Shown in pieces: positions 45,301-56,272 of a stretch of DNA of 64,000 nt; position 1 is the stretch's first letter; every line of letters starts with the position of its first letter. The stretch is from Cenococcum geophilum 1.58 (lineage: Eukaryota; Ascomycota; Dothideomycetes; Gloniales; Gloniaceae). Under the pieces are notes generated by a model, which saw only the letters and a program-made list of their open reading frames with translations, was not told the origin of the DNA and searched no databases. Where the stretch lies: positions 1,562,914 to 1,626,913 of the forward strand of contig KV748200.1 of NCBI GenBank assembly GCA_001692895.1, in the 5' to 3' direction. A program made the position numbers and the translations under genes.

Positions 45301-46935
45301 TATTAATAGCTTTTATAACAGCTAAAGAGAAGGCTGACTTTAAGCTCGCAAAATAGCTCTAAAAAAAAGATCGTATTATAACTCTAGGAGCTCCTTTCTA
45401 AGTATCCAATAAGTAGGAGATCGATAGTCTTATTATAAGAGGAGTCTTTAAATTCGAGAAGTATGACCCTACTAAGTTTAATAAAGTTCGCATCTTTAAG
45501 TTAAGGATAGTTAATGAGATTAAGGGTAAAGCTACTAACGCCCTATTTAAAAAATTAAGGCTTATTATCTAAGGTTATAATGATAATAGTAAAGAGATAA
45601 TTCTTATATAATCTCCTATAATTTAACAAGCTAGTCAGCGAGTTATTATTATATTAGCTCCCTCCTTAATAAAGAATAAAATAGCGGTTTATTTGCGAGA
45701 TATTACTTAAGCCTACACCCAATTAGAGACGCACCTTTAGCGCTTAATATTAGTATACCTTCCGGAATAAATTCGCCACTAGTATCCTGAAGATATAATT
45801 ATGGTTATGCTTAAGCCATTATACGGAATCGCAGATGTAAGAACTCATTAGTAGGCTATCTACAGTAAGCACTATAAAGAGAAGCTTTTAATAACTACTT
45901 TTATGTTTAACCTATGCTTCCTTATTACAACTACGGGAACTTTATTTAGAATTATCGGCATATAAACTAACGATATAATTATCTTGGGAGACGACCAATT
46001 CTTAACTCTTAAAGAAGACGAGCTAGTAAAGGTAAATCTTATAGCAAAGCTAAAGGAAAAGCTTAATTTAATAATACCATTACTTTTTAATAGATGCATC
46101 CTCTCCCTAAACGGGGATTCTATTGCTTTACGCTAGAAGGGTTAAGGTAAGAAGATCGACGTTATTAACGTTAATTCTCTAAAGTAAGAATATATAGAGC
46201 AACGCGCTTATAGAGCTTATATTACTTCTATCTATTAACCCAAGGCTTTATTCGATCTCTTTATAGCCGCCTAATACCAGGAACTAACTAAGGATAATAT
46301 TCTTACCCTAAATAAACGTTTTTCCTAGTAAATAAACCATCTTAATTGGGGACTACTCTACGTGCCTATTAACCTTCCTACCGCTAAGCTCTTTATATTT
46401 ATTAATAGATCGTTCGCAAATAATAAAGATTTTAGCTCCTAATTAGGATATAAGATTATTATCGCGAACGAATTTACTAGAGAGAATAACTTTATAATCT
46501 ATAGCAATCTTATTTATTAAAGCTTAACTAAGAGTAAGCGCGTTACCTAAAGTATTTTAGCGTTAGAGATATATAAAATAGTTAGCGGAGTTAACATAGC
46601 AATTACAATTGGAACTACCCTAAAGATAATTATAGATCGACTCGAACTTCCCGTTATCCCTATAATTATATGCACCGACTTATACTCCCTCTATAAGTGT
46701 TTAGTCAAGCTTAGTACCATAAAGGAGAAGCGCCTTATAATCGATATTATAGCACTTCGGCAATCCTACAAGCGTTAAGAACTCTTTAAGATTTAATGGA
46801 TTAATAGCTAAGATAACCCAGTAGATGCGATAATAAAGGCGAACCTAAATAAGGCACTAGAGACGTTTGTTAATATAAATACTCTACGTATATAAGTTAA
46901 AGGTTAGGTTAAAAGGGAGTCCCTAGAAATTTCTT
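42390..46935 (+). pseudogene. Cop-1 gag-pol (gag, PR, IN, RT, RNase H)
   Basis: Gag begins near 42390 (start not certain) with LQLTRAYFKTNKNRQLYMSK and YINLRTRLKEYILSYAPP. The frame shifts by one near 43.2 kb into the nucleocapsid KKYYVYKKPNCQLTRHSLN (zinc knuckle, Cys to Tyr). Protease region at 43735-43800 (FYSIMPDIEAAGVS). GAG-pre-integrase HLTKLELRQLHHYFSYLSVY (44115-44175), then integrase ending near 44950. RT spans about 45400-46130 with ITQAYTQLETHL, KPLYGIAD and TNDIIILGDDQFL. RNase H is complete: LALEIYKIVSGVNIAITIG, then DLYSLYKCLVKL and WINSQDNPVDAIIKANLNKA, ending near 46935. Domain order PR-IN-RT-RH is diagnostic of copia. Stops are TAG/TAA. Confidence 0.9.
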
Positions 46936-46963
46936 AGTTACGTAAGGTCTTAAGATATCCAGA

Positions 46964-46986
46964 AACTTTAACTGGCGGTCGAAGTT
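46964..46986 (+). repeat. Shared palindrome P1, copy in Cop-1
   Basis: AACTTTAACTG and CGGTCGAAGTT followed by GTCTAATTAATTAGATTC, 30-odd bases after pol. A copia element carrying the module of the gypsy elements. Confidence 0.75.
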
Positions 46987-47065
46987 GTCTAATTAATTAG
47001 ATTCCCTTGCCAAGCCTTTTTTAGGAGGGGGGAGTATAATATTCTACAGACCCTAACTTAAACCA

Positions 47066-47110
47066 GCTAATTAGGATTTTCCATCCCCGGGATAGAAAAT
47101 CGCTATTAGC
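47066..47110 (-). repeat. Shared palindrome P2, copy in Cop-1 LTR
   Basis: GATTTTCCATCCCC and GGGATAGAAAATC with outer GCTAATTAG / CTATTAGC. Opposite orientation, relative to the coding strand, from Gyp-3. Confidence 0.8.
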
Positions 47111-47324
47111 TCGCTTACCGCTAGCGCCTTAGCGGCCTTACTAATAAGATACCTACCCATAACTTATAAGAGGCAAATTTTAGGATAGCGAGACTTATGT
47201 TACAGTGGTAATAGTAAGTAATTTATTCCGCTAGTTAAGCGGTATCTATATATAGATGGCAACCACAAAAGAAGAGTTGCCAGTGTTAGGAATAAAGGCA
47301 AGTAGTCACCATATAAGGCATATT

Positions 47325-47405
47325 GCCGTTACGTATAGCAAGTTGCCGTCACGTGTGGCAAGTTGCCGTTACGTGCGGCAAGTTACCATCACGTGTTGCC
47401 GCGGC
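47325..47405. repeat. Four 20-bp tandem units in Cop-1 LTR
   Basis: Units like GTTGCCGTTACGTGCGGCAA; each is itself a near-palindrome (TTGCCG...CGGCAA). Possible enhancer-like array; function unknown. Confidence 0.75.
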
Positions 47406-47519
47406 ACTAGCGTGGCGAGGAGCCTTAAGCTCCTCGCCCTCCCTTATTCTTTCTATATAGAACAATCATCATACTATCTACGAACCGTAGCTACGTGATA
47501 TTACCTTGTGTAACCAACA

Positions 47520-50500
47520 AAAACATTCGGCTACTAATATTATATTAATTAAGTCTATAGGAATTATATATTATATTTTTATAAGGCGGTTAATAACTAC
47601 TATAATATTTGTAAATTTATTACTATTAGGTAGGTTAACTATAAAGTTAATTAAGATATCTTACTATCTTTATATTAGAATTGGTAATGGTTAAAGTACT
47701 TCTTACTTCTTTATATAAGAGGTCTTTCTATATACACATATTCTGTATACTTAAATATATTTCTGTATATAGTTATATATTATAGGCCAGTAATATACTT
47801 ATTAGATAATTTTATAGGTCTTTATATAGCTAGGATGCCCTACTATAGGGGAATTATATATAAATTTAAGTATCTTAAATCGTAATAGTTTGGAATTTAG
47901 GCCTACTATCTTTTGTTAATAGTATAACCAATTATTACGGATTTTATATTTAGCAAGTATAATATCCTTATATTGCCGTTTCCTTATTTAAATCGCTTTT
48001 ATTATATTTACTATCTAGGGGTTATTCTTATATTTATACTCTATTAATTTATTAATTTCTATATCCCACTTATTAATTTCTAATTTATTTCTATTAAGCT
48101 CCGCATTTAAAAATATAGGGTATAGTTTCTTAAAGCGTTTAGGGGGCAGTAGAATTTATAATTAATTTATAATCCGTTTGTTAGAGGCGTTTATAGGTAA
48201 GTTTTATAATTGTTATATTAATAAGTTAGGCTTCTAATTAAGTTTTCTAGATTAGTATATAATCTTAAAGTTAAATTATAAGAGATATTCGGCCCAACGA
48301 ATTTGGCGTTATATTAGTTGCTTTATAGTTATAAAGTACTATAGGTTTTATAGTCCGTTAATACATATATTAAGAATAATAATCCTTTAAGTTTTAAACG
48401 CTATTATTTAAAGTATCTAATAATTATAAGTAGTTCCTTATTATATATCTTATAGTTTAATTTAATAGGGGTAAGTTTCTAGGAGAGAAAGGCTACTAGG
48501 CGTAGCTTGCCGTTCTTATTATATTGCGATAATACCCCTCCTAGTATATAATTAGACGAGTCTGTTTTAATAATATATTTAAGGTCCAGATTAAAGTAGG
48601 TAAGAATTAAAGCAATTATAAGCCGATATTTTAGGTTATTAAAAGCTTATTTATATTTAGTAGTTTATTTAAATTTTATTTTCTTCCTTATTAAGTTTAC
48701 TAATAGCTAGACAATTTTTAAGAAGTAATTAATAAATTAATAGTAGAAATTTGCGAATNNTAGAAATCCTTAGATNTCTTATANACTANTAGGACTTTCN
48801 TAGTTTATAATNNCAGCNATTTTCTTAGGGTCCATTTTAATTCTATTATAGGATATAATTAGGCCTAAGTACGTAACTTTAGACGCGTAGAACTTGTATT
48901 TCTTAATATCGCATTATAAGCCCGCGTCTTATAGGCGTTTAAGGACTATTTAGATATGCTTCTAATACTTAAAAAGTAAAAATAAATAGATTAAAATATT
49001 ATTAATATACGCGGTAATAAATATATTAAGGAATTCGCGAAGTATATTATTAATATATTACTAAAATATACTAAGACCGTTCTTTATACTAAATAGCATT
49101 ACTAGGTATTTAAAAAGTCCCTATTATATATAGAAAGCTATATACTTCTTATCTCCTTTATATATACGGATTTGATTAAAGGTAGCAACTATATTAAGCT
49201 TTATAAAGTATTATACTTTTACTAAGTAGTTAAGCGTTTCTTAAAGCAGAGAAATCGGATATTAGTTTTAAATTATAATTATATTTAGGGCTTAATAATT
49301 AATATAGAACCTTAAGCCTCCTTTAGGTTTTTTAATAAATAGTATAAGCAAGGTAAATAGTAATTAATTAGGGTAAATAAATCCTTTTTCTAAGTGCTCT
49401 TTAAGGTATTATTACATTATAAGCAGCTCTTCTTGCGATATACCGTATAACGGGCTAAACTTTAGCGTTATACTAGGTTTAAGTTTTATTTTAAAATTGT
49501 GCTTATCTTAATATAAGGGTAGTTAGTTTATAAATCGTTTCTTAAACATATTAATTAAATTATAATATTCTTTAGGTATAAAAGGTTGGGGGTTAATATA
49601 TTGCTTTAGTTTTAACGCCTTCTTAATATCTTTTAGTGTTATAGTAAAGATCTTATAGTTTTATTTTCTTACTAATAAATAAAAGGGTGCGGCTTGTATT
49701 ATATAAAATTTAAAGAGTTTTAATATATTATCTTCGCATTCTTTACCGTAATCGGCAATTATAACTTTATTATATTAGTTTGAGGTTTAGTAAGGGTAAT
49801 TTATATTATATTAAATTTAAATAGTCGTGTGCGTGTTTATAGGGTAAGTAGTATTTTAAATAATAACTTCGGCAGTAGGTTATATAGAATTTTAGTATTT
49901 CTTTAACCTAGCTAATTAATGGGTTTTATTATTTTAGCTATCTATATCTAAGTATTACCTTATAATGCTTTAAGGGTATTATAAATAGGGAAATGTATTT
50001 AAGGTATTTGCCTATCCACATCTTTATAAAAGCATAGTGCGTTAATTCGCCGTATATTAAAGGCTTACTATTAAAGCCTTATAGGCCTTAGGGCTTATTA
50101 AGTTTCTTTAAATTTAAGCGTTAAGTTTTCGCGTAGTTTATATTAATAAAGCCTATACTAGTAGCTCCGCTATCTATAAGGATTTATACTTCCTTTTATT
50201 TTCTAAGTATTTAAATTTCGCTAAGTATATTAAGGGAGTTATATTATATATTAGCGCTAGAAGAGCCTAGATACTTATACTCTTCTATTTTTTATTCTAA
50301 GGCGCAACTTAGTCCTAAGACAATTTGTTTTTTAAGTTAACTAAAGGTAAGATACTTTATAGCGACTAAATATAATTTATAAAATAAGTGTAACTTACGG
50401 ACTAAGAGGAGCTACGGCGGACCTTTTTAAAAGGGTAAGTTTAGCAATCCCTTTAAATATATCCCTTTTTTCTATATCTAAAACATTTTCTATTTATGGC

Positions 50501-50534
50501 TTATATTCTTTATTTTATTAGTTCCTAAGGGTAT
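47520..50534 (-). pseudogene. Gyp-3b pol (IN, RNase H, RT, PR), interrupted by Cop-2
   Basis: Reverse complement of Gyp-3a about 9260-12265, followed base by base through the integrase core (47540-47700), RNase H (48250-48600), RT (48600-49700) and protease (50090-50190). The YIDD site is again YINN-like near 49010. Heavily broken by RIP; ambiguous bases at 48759-48818. Ends at the Cop-2 TSD GGTAT and continues at 56273. Confidence 0.85.
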
Positions 50535-50805
50535 TGTATAATTACAGCACCTATTATACCAACCGCGTGCTTACGCGTTCGGTACACCAGGTACGCGTCT
50601 ACGCGTTCAGTGCACTAGCCACTCGCTTACGCGTCTGGTGCACTTATGAAGCACTAACTAATTAGGGGGGAGGTGCATCAGTATATAGATCACGTAGTCT
50701 GCTTTATATAATCGACAGTCACCATTATCCAAAAGAGCATACGATACTATACGTATTTCGTACCCCTGGATTTAACTCACTCGTGCTATTAAGTTAGTAC
50801 GAACA
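50535..50805 (+). repeat. Cop-2 5' LTR
   Basis: 271 bp, TGTATAATTA...TACGAACA. Contains three related CGCTTACGCGT / CGTCTACGCGT units (50570-50635). Confidence 0.93.
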
Positions 50806-50830
50806 CTAATTAGTAAGCGCGCACAGATTA

Positions 50831-51227
50831 ACGTGTTCGGCGGGCATCCTGCCCACCACCAAAAATTAATAAATTCATACTTTAATATCTTAACAACCAC
50901 TTAATAATAAATTCTAATAATTTAGATTTAGACTTTTATATACACTTTATAGCTTCTATTAAAGTTATATAGTAATTAATTTAGGGGTTTCTAAGATACT
51001 ATAATTTGGGGGCTAAATAAAGCTAAAATACTATATCTTAAAAACTACTAAACTAATTACTATGCAACTTTAATAGAAACTATAAAGCGTATATAAAAGT
51101 CTAAATCTAAATTATTAGAATTTATTATTAAGTGGTTGTTAAGATATTAAAGTATGAATTTATTAATTTTTGGTGAGTTTTAAGGTGGGCAGGATGCCCG
51201 CATGGGCAGCTTGCCCGCCGAACACGT
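50831..51227. mobile_element. MITE-2: foldback Tc1/mariner-like MITE, 397 bp
   Basis: Terminal inverted repeats start ACGTGTTCGGCGGGCA and end TGCCCGCCGAACACGT, flanked by TA on both sides (50829-50830, 51228-51229). The arms stay complementary far inward (AAATTAATAAATTCATACTT against AAGTATGAATTTATTAATTT), so the element is nearly one hairpin. No ORF. TA target and terminal sequence point to Tc1/mariner-type mobilisation. Confidence 0.85.
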
Positions 51228-51579
51228 TAGCAATTACTCGATACCTCCCCCTAAGCGACACTCAATAGCGACCACCCGTTCAATCCCAGTACGACCTACT
51301 AGAAGGTCGGAAGGTGAAGGATTACGGACCTATTACTAACTCTGTATACTTATTTAAGTCTTAGTACGGTTTACTAGAAGTTTATAGGCGCGAATACAGA
51401 CCTTTACGGAACCCCCTACCCTCCCGCAAACCACTACGGACCTGCTAATTACCTTTACGGACCGTTATAAGACCTTACGGAAACCCCCTACCCTCCTATA
51501 AACCGTTACGGACCTGTTAACCGCCTTTACGGACCACTATAAGACCTTTTCCACCCCGCTACGTACTATACTATACAGT

Positions 51580-54500
51580 ATGGCAGATATAAGCAAGCAA
51601 ATTAATAAAGGTTAAGAGAAATGGAGCTAAGGAGTTAACCTTACGTCTATAAACGACGTTAATAACTACATTAAGTTTAAAGTCCTTAAATACGGATATT
51701 ATAAGCTTATAAATAACGACCTGTGGGAGCAATATAAGGAAGACTTTGCAGACTTTACGGAAGCTATTTTTAAGGCTTGCAGCATTATACCTGTCCGTAA
51801 CCTATGAAACCTTTTGCGTTACCAAGGTATATGGGTTAAAAAAGATAAACAAGTTACTATTGCACAGTCCCTATATAATACACTATATAAGAAAGACCAA
51901 ACGGAATGGACTAAAGAGGAAATCCTAGACTAGGTCAAGGCCACTAATAAACTCTTTACTTCTTCTAAACTTAATAGGATTACTGGCCCTATACCTAACA
52001 TACTTAACTAAATTCGTCTAATAAACCTAAGTGCATTTGGAATTAATCTTATAGGCTAAAGCACACCCCATTTTTAAGCTACGGACCGTAATACCCCCGT
52101 AACCCAAGTTATGGACTATAATACCCCTATAAACCAAAATACGGACCAAATTACCCCTGTTGTTTAAGTTACAGATCCGCAAACTATATATCCGCAAACC
52201 ATATATCCGCAAGCCATAGATCCGCAAGTTATAGATCCGCAACCCACCTAAGCAAAGACCTACGGTAAGGAGCTAGCTAACCTGGCTAAGCTCTATACCG
52301 ACGAATTNAAGTATAGCGGTAAAAACGACAATTTTAACTTTAAACTAACTATCTTTACGGACCTTTGTTAGAAGGCCGATATTCCTAAATAGGAGTTCGG
52401 CCAAGCCTACTCTACTATACTGCGCGGCCTAGCCCTTAACCACTACTATACCAACCTTAAGAGCAACCCCCTTGGTGTTCCATTTGATAAACTATGCGAA
52501 GCTATACGTAACTACTTTAAAGGACCGGAATATAAGCGTGATATCCTTACCTAATGGAATGCAACTAAGCTACGGACCATAATCGACAAGAACACCAAAA
52601 AATTGACTATAGAGTGTCTGCAAATCCTTATTAAAGACCTCCGGCACCTATAGCACGGCCTTAACGCTAAGCTTTAAATAGACGACTTCCTGTATAACAA
52701 ACTTATTACGGCTTGCCAGGAAGTAGAGCCCTATAAGTATACCTACTACAAGCCTACAGATACCTTAGCTGGCCTTATTAATGATTTACGCTCCTCTATT
52801 ATAACGTACGAAGTCTTAAACCCGCCAGGCAGCACTTAAGCCTTCGCTATAGATATTTAATATCCGTAAATAGACTCAGACATCTACTTTACGGACCGCC
52901 GTTACTACTAGCAGCACCCGTACCGACCAAGTCCCACTTATAACCCCCGTAGTAACTCCCGTACAAAAGTATACCCCCGTAGACGAACAAGCTAGAAATG
53001 CTTCGTGTATGGCAAGGAAGGATATTAGTCTATAAGGCATACCCAGGAAGAACATAACAGGTCTAAGAAGAGATTTAATAAACGGATTAACTAGTTTATC
53101 TTAGAATACGAAGGAGAGGAAGAAGAGGAGCCCCCTAATAAGTCAATAGAAGCCCTTATAATTGATTTTAACCTAGATAACTAGGAACAGAAGACCTTAG
53201 AGACGTTCCTAACCACTTTCGGACCTTTTACGGACAGCTAAGCCTTTAATATTACAACCGTATTAGCCGACCGCTTATTTATACACTTAATTGCACCCAA
53301 AAACCAATCTATAAGTACACCCGCTAGACCCGTTACAGACGTTACGGACTATGAATAGGACCTATTTATATATATTACCATAGAACGCTATACCTCTAAA
53401 GAATTCTACGGTGTTATAATTGATATAGGTGCCTTAAAGAAGTCTATCGCGGGCTATGGATAATACCTCGCATATAGGACCACTATAAATGACAATACGG
53501 ACATTAATATTACGTAAACTAGGGCCGTAAACGTCTAATTCGGCATCGGCTTAACCGCATTAATTAGATTAGTTAAAGTTAAGACTCCAATTAGCCTAGT
53601 TAACTTCCACGTAGTAAAAGCGGACACCCCCTTCCTACTCTGTCTTGCAGATATGGATAGGTTATAGGTATACTATAACAATGTTACGGATATCTTAATT
53701 GGCCCCGCAACTGCCCTAGGAAGTAAGTATATTACCCTACCAATTACACGACGATTCAGACACCCGTTCCTTATATAGGGAGAGACTTTACAGACCTATA
53801 TTTAGGAATCTTTTAACTATAACCCATGCTACCTTACTAGTACGGAGATCTACTATCTACACCGCCGTTTCGGCTACCCATTAGCCGAAAAGCTATATAG
53901 AGTCCTTAAACGCTTTAGACACGACGACGTTAATAGGAAGGCAGTTAATTACCTAACCAAATACTGCTCCTTCTGCTAGAAATACGGACGTTCCCTAGGC
54001 CGATTTAAGTTCACCCTTTATAAGGACCTTGACTTTAACTACTTAGTATACGTAAACATTATATATATTAACGGTAGTCTAGTATTATATATAATTGACA
54101 AGGCAACCCGCTATTAAGCCGCCCGTTAGTTGTAAAATATATCCGCAAAATATACTTGGGATATTTTACGGACCTACTGGATCAACATATACGTCGAACC
54201 TCCGCAGTATATCACCCACGACGCTAGTAGGAACTTTATTAGCAAGGAATTCCAGTAGTACGCTATGGCTATGGCTATATTAATAAAAGCTGTTCCAGTT
54301 AAGGCGCACTAGTCTATTAGGCTTATTAAGTAAGCTTACCTAGCTCTATAGAGAGCTTACTAGATTATTACGGACGAGTGTAAGGATATTTAAAAGGAAC
54401 TAGCTTTACAGATAGCCGTAAAAGCTGTTAACGACACCGCTAGCCCTAACGGACTAGTACCTACCCTTTTGGTTTACAGAGCCTACCCAAGGATAAGTAA

Positions 54501-55780
54501 TCTAGGCCCTCCTACCCCGTTTATTACGGAACGAGTAGCCGCAATACAGAAGGCAATGGCCGAAATAGTTAAACTACAGGCTAAATAAACTGTTAATAAC
54601 GTCCTGCACTACCGTAACGGACCTAATATAACCTTAGTATATAACCTCCTACTTAACTCTAAAGTCCTTATATGGCGTAAAAGTGGTAGCTGGAATGGAC
54701 CCTACCGTCTACTAGCCGTAGAAAACGAGATATACTGCGTATAGCTTCCTAGCGGGCTAACTAGCTTTAAAAGCACGTCCGTAAAACCCTACTTTCGGCC
54801 TAAAAACACCTATAATGTCGAGCTAGATAAACTAGAAGCAACTACCAAACCAAATAAAATAGAAGCACCCCTACCTACTCTAGAAGTCCCCCAGGAACCT
54901 ACTAAACCTGCTAAACCTGCCGTAAAGCGTGGTTAAGGACGCCCCTAAAAGCACCCTATAACTAAGAACCCCGTAATAGAGAATTACCTAACCTCCGCAG
55001 GAATATCCGTAAGGCAATCTCCGCCTGCAGATATATTAGTTCTAGTATAGGAAACCCCGTTTACGGACTTATAACGTAAAGAGATTAACGGACTACTTAA
55101 AAAGGGCGTCTTTGCGGTTATAATAAAGAGAGACGTCCCGCAAGGCGTCCGTATATTTAACTTACGCTTTATTAATAAAATTAAGCACCCTAGTACTAAT
55201 AAAGCTTTTAAAAAATTAAGACTTGTTATATAAGCCTACAACGACCAAGGGAAGGGCTTAGTTCTTACGCAATCGCCTATAATTTAACGAGTTAGCTAAC
55301 GGATTATACTTGCACTTATGCCTGAACTATAATAAACTAAGCCCGTAGCCCTCTACTTACGGGATATCTTATAAGCCTATATGCAGTCTAACACCTACCT
55401 AAGTAGGGATATCTTTATACGACCACCCTATAAGCTTAACCTATAACCAGGAATAATTTTATGGGTTATAAAACCTCTTTACGGAGTACTAGAAGCCGGA
55501 AACCATTGGTTTAAGATATACCACTAGCACCACGTTAGTAAACTTAAAATGGAACAGTCGACCTATAACCCCTGCCTCCTATACAGCCCATTAAACGGCC
55601 TTAGTATTGTTAGACTCTAAATAGACGATACCCTCTTCCTAGCAGACTAGACCTTTGCGGACGCTAAAGAAACTAAACTATAAAAGGTAAAGTTCTTGGC
55701 AAAGCCGTGTCAAGCCCTTAAAACCCTAATCGACACGAATAAGCTTAACCTAAAAGTTATAGAATGGGTAGAACGGGACT
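51580..55780 (+). pseudogene. Cop-2 gag-pol (gag, PR, IN, RT)
   Basis: ATG at 51580, reading MADISKQINKGQEKWSQGV. Gag includes a repeat encoding YPQTIYPQAIDPQVIDPQ (52173-52247) and a knuckle CFVYGKEGYQSIRH (53001-53042, Cys and His to Tyr). Protease near 53400-53440 (GVIIDIGALKKSIAGY). GAG-pre-integrase HRRFGYPLAEKLYRVLKRFR then YCSFCQKYGRSLGRFKF (53860-54020); integrase to about 54800. RT runs from about 55050 with RFINKIKHPSTNKAFKKLRL, KPLYGVLEAGNHWF and LQIDDTLFLAD (55614-55648). The frame then passes into unrelated GC-rich sequence about 60 residues later, so the C-terminal 300 or so residues including RNase H are absent. Two ambiguous or RIP-broken positions aside, this is the least damaged pol in the window. 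Confidence 0.88.
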
Positions 55781-56001
55781 AACGGAGTACCTACGGTACG
55801 TCTACGGCCTGTTGGAAGGCCGTACGGCTCATTTTACGGACCGTAAGCAGAACTTACGGCCAGCTTGGGGTACCGTTTGGAAGGCAGCCTAGACGGCACC
55901 TTGGGGGAGATTTCCTATATATTTTCCTTTGTGTTTTATGGTTTTATTAAAGCAATTACGGAGGCTGTATACAGGTGGTTTCATTTTTTAAGTACTGCCA
56001 G
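55781..56001 (+). other. Cop-2 3' untranslated region in place of RNase H
   Basis: GC-rich, with GGAAGGC and TTACGG repeats, then an AT-rich end (TTTCATTTTTTAAGTACTGC). No clear polypurine tract of the gypsy type. No RNase H motif. Confidence 0.5.
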
Positions 56002-56272
56002 TGTATAATTACAGCACCTATTGTACCAACCGCGTGCTTACGCGTTCGGTACACCAGGTACGCGTCTACGCGTTCAGTGCACCAGCTACTCGCTTACGCG
56101 TCTGGTGCACTTATGAAGCACTGACTAATTAGGGGGGAGGTGCATTAGTATATAGACTACGTAGTCTGCTTCATATAATCGACAGTCACCATCATCTAAA
56201 AGAGCATACGATACTATACGTATTTCGTGCCCCTGGATCTGACTCACTCGTGCTATTAAGTTAGTACGAACA
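56002..56272 (+). repeat. Cop-2 3' LTR
   Basis: 271 bp, differs from the 5' LTR at a small number of sites, mostly transitions (for example ACCAGCTACTC for ACTAGCCACTC). Followed by TSD GGTAT. Confidence 0.93.

Larger units (their letters stand above)
42353..47519 (+). mobile_element. Cop-1: Ty1/copia element with its 5' LTR deleted
   Basis: Full copia gag-pol in plus orientation, a polypurine tract AGGAGGGGGGAG at 47023-47034, and a 3' LTR (47035-47519), but no matching LTR on the left. At the left Gyp-3b breaks at about the position equivalent to Gyp-3a 12849, at the right it resumes at about 12265, so about 570 bp of Gyp-3b and the Cop-1 5' LTR were lost, most simply in one deletion. Confidence 0.82.
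47035..47519 (+). repeat. Cop-1 3' LTR (about 485 bp)
   Basis: Starts TATAATATTC right after the polypurine tract and ends GTGTAACCAACA before Gyp-3b sequence resumes. Contains P2 (47066-47110) and four 20-bp tandem units near 47325-47400. No second LTR is present to confirm the ends. The 47256-47498 ORF is a chance frame across these repeats. Confidence 0.65.
50535..56272 (+). mobile_element. Cop-2: Ty1/copia element, 5738 bp, RNase H missing
   Basis: LTRs 50535-50805 and 56002-56272, both 271 bp; TSD GGTAT at 50530-50534 and 56273-56277. Inserted in Gyp-3b at the gag/protease junction. Gag, PR, IN and RT are present, but no RNase H. Carries MITE-2 in its leader. LTRs and leader contain long GC-rich stretches with little RIP damage. 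Confidence 0.92.

Noticed and set aside
47329-47400. CRISPR-like array of 20-bp units
   Set aside because: Units are adjacent with no spacers and sit in a retrotransposon LTR of a eukaryote.
47256-47498. 80-residue ORF beginning MATTKEELPVLGIKASS
   Set aside because: Lies in the Cop-1 LTR across the 20-bp tandem units.
54095-54283. 62-residue plus ORF
   Set aside because: Out-of-frame with Cop-2 integrase, which is coherent through this interval.
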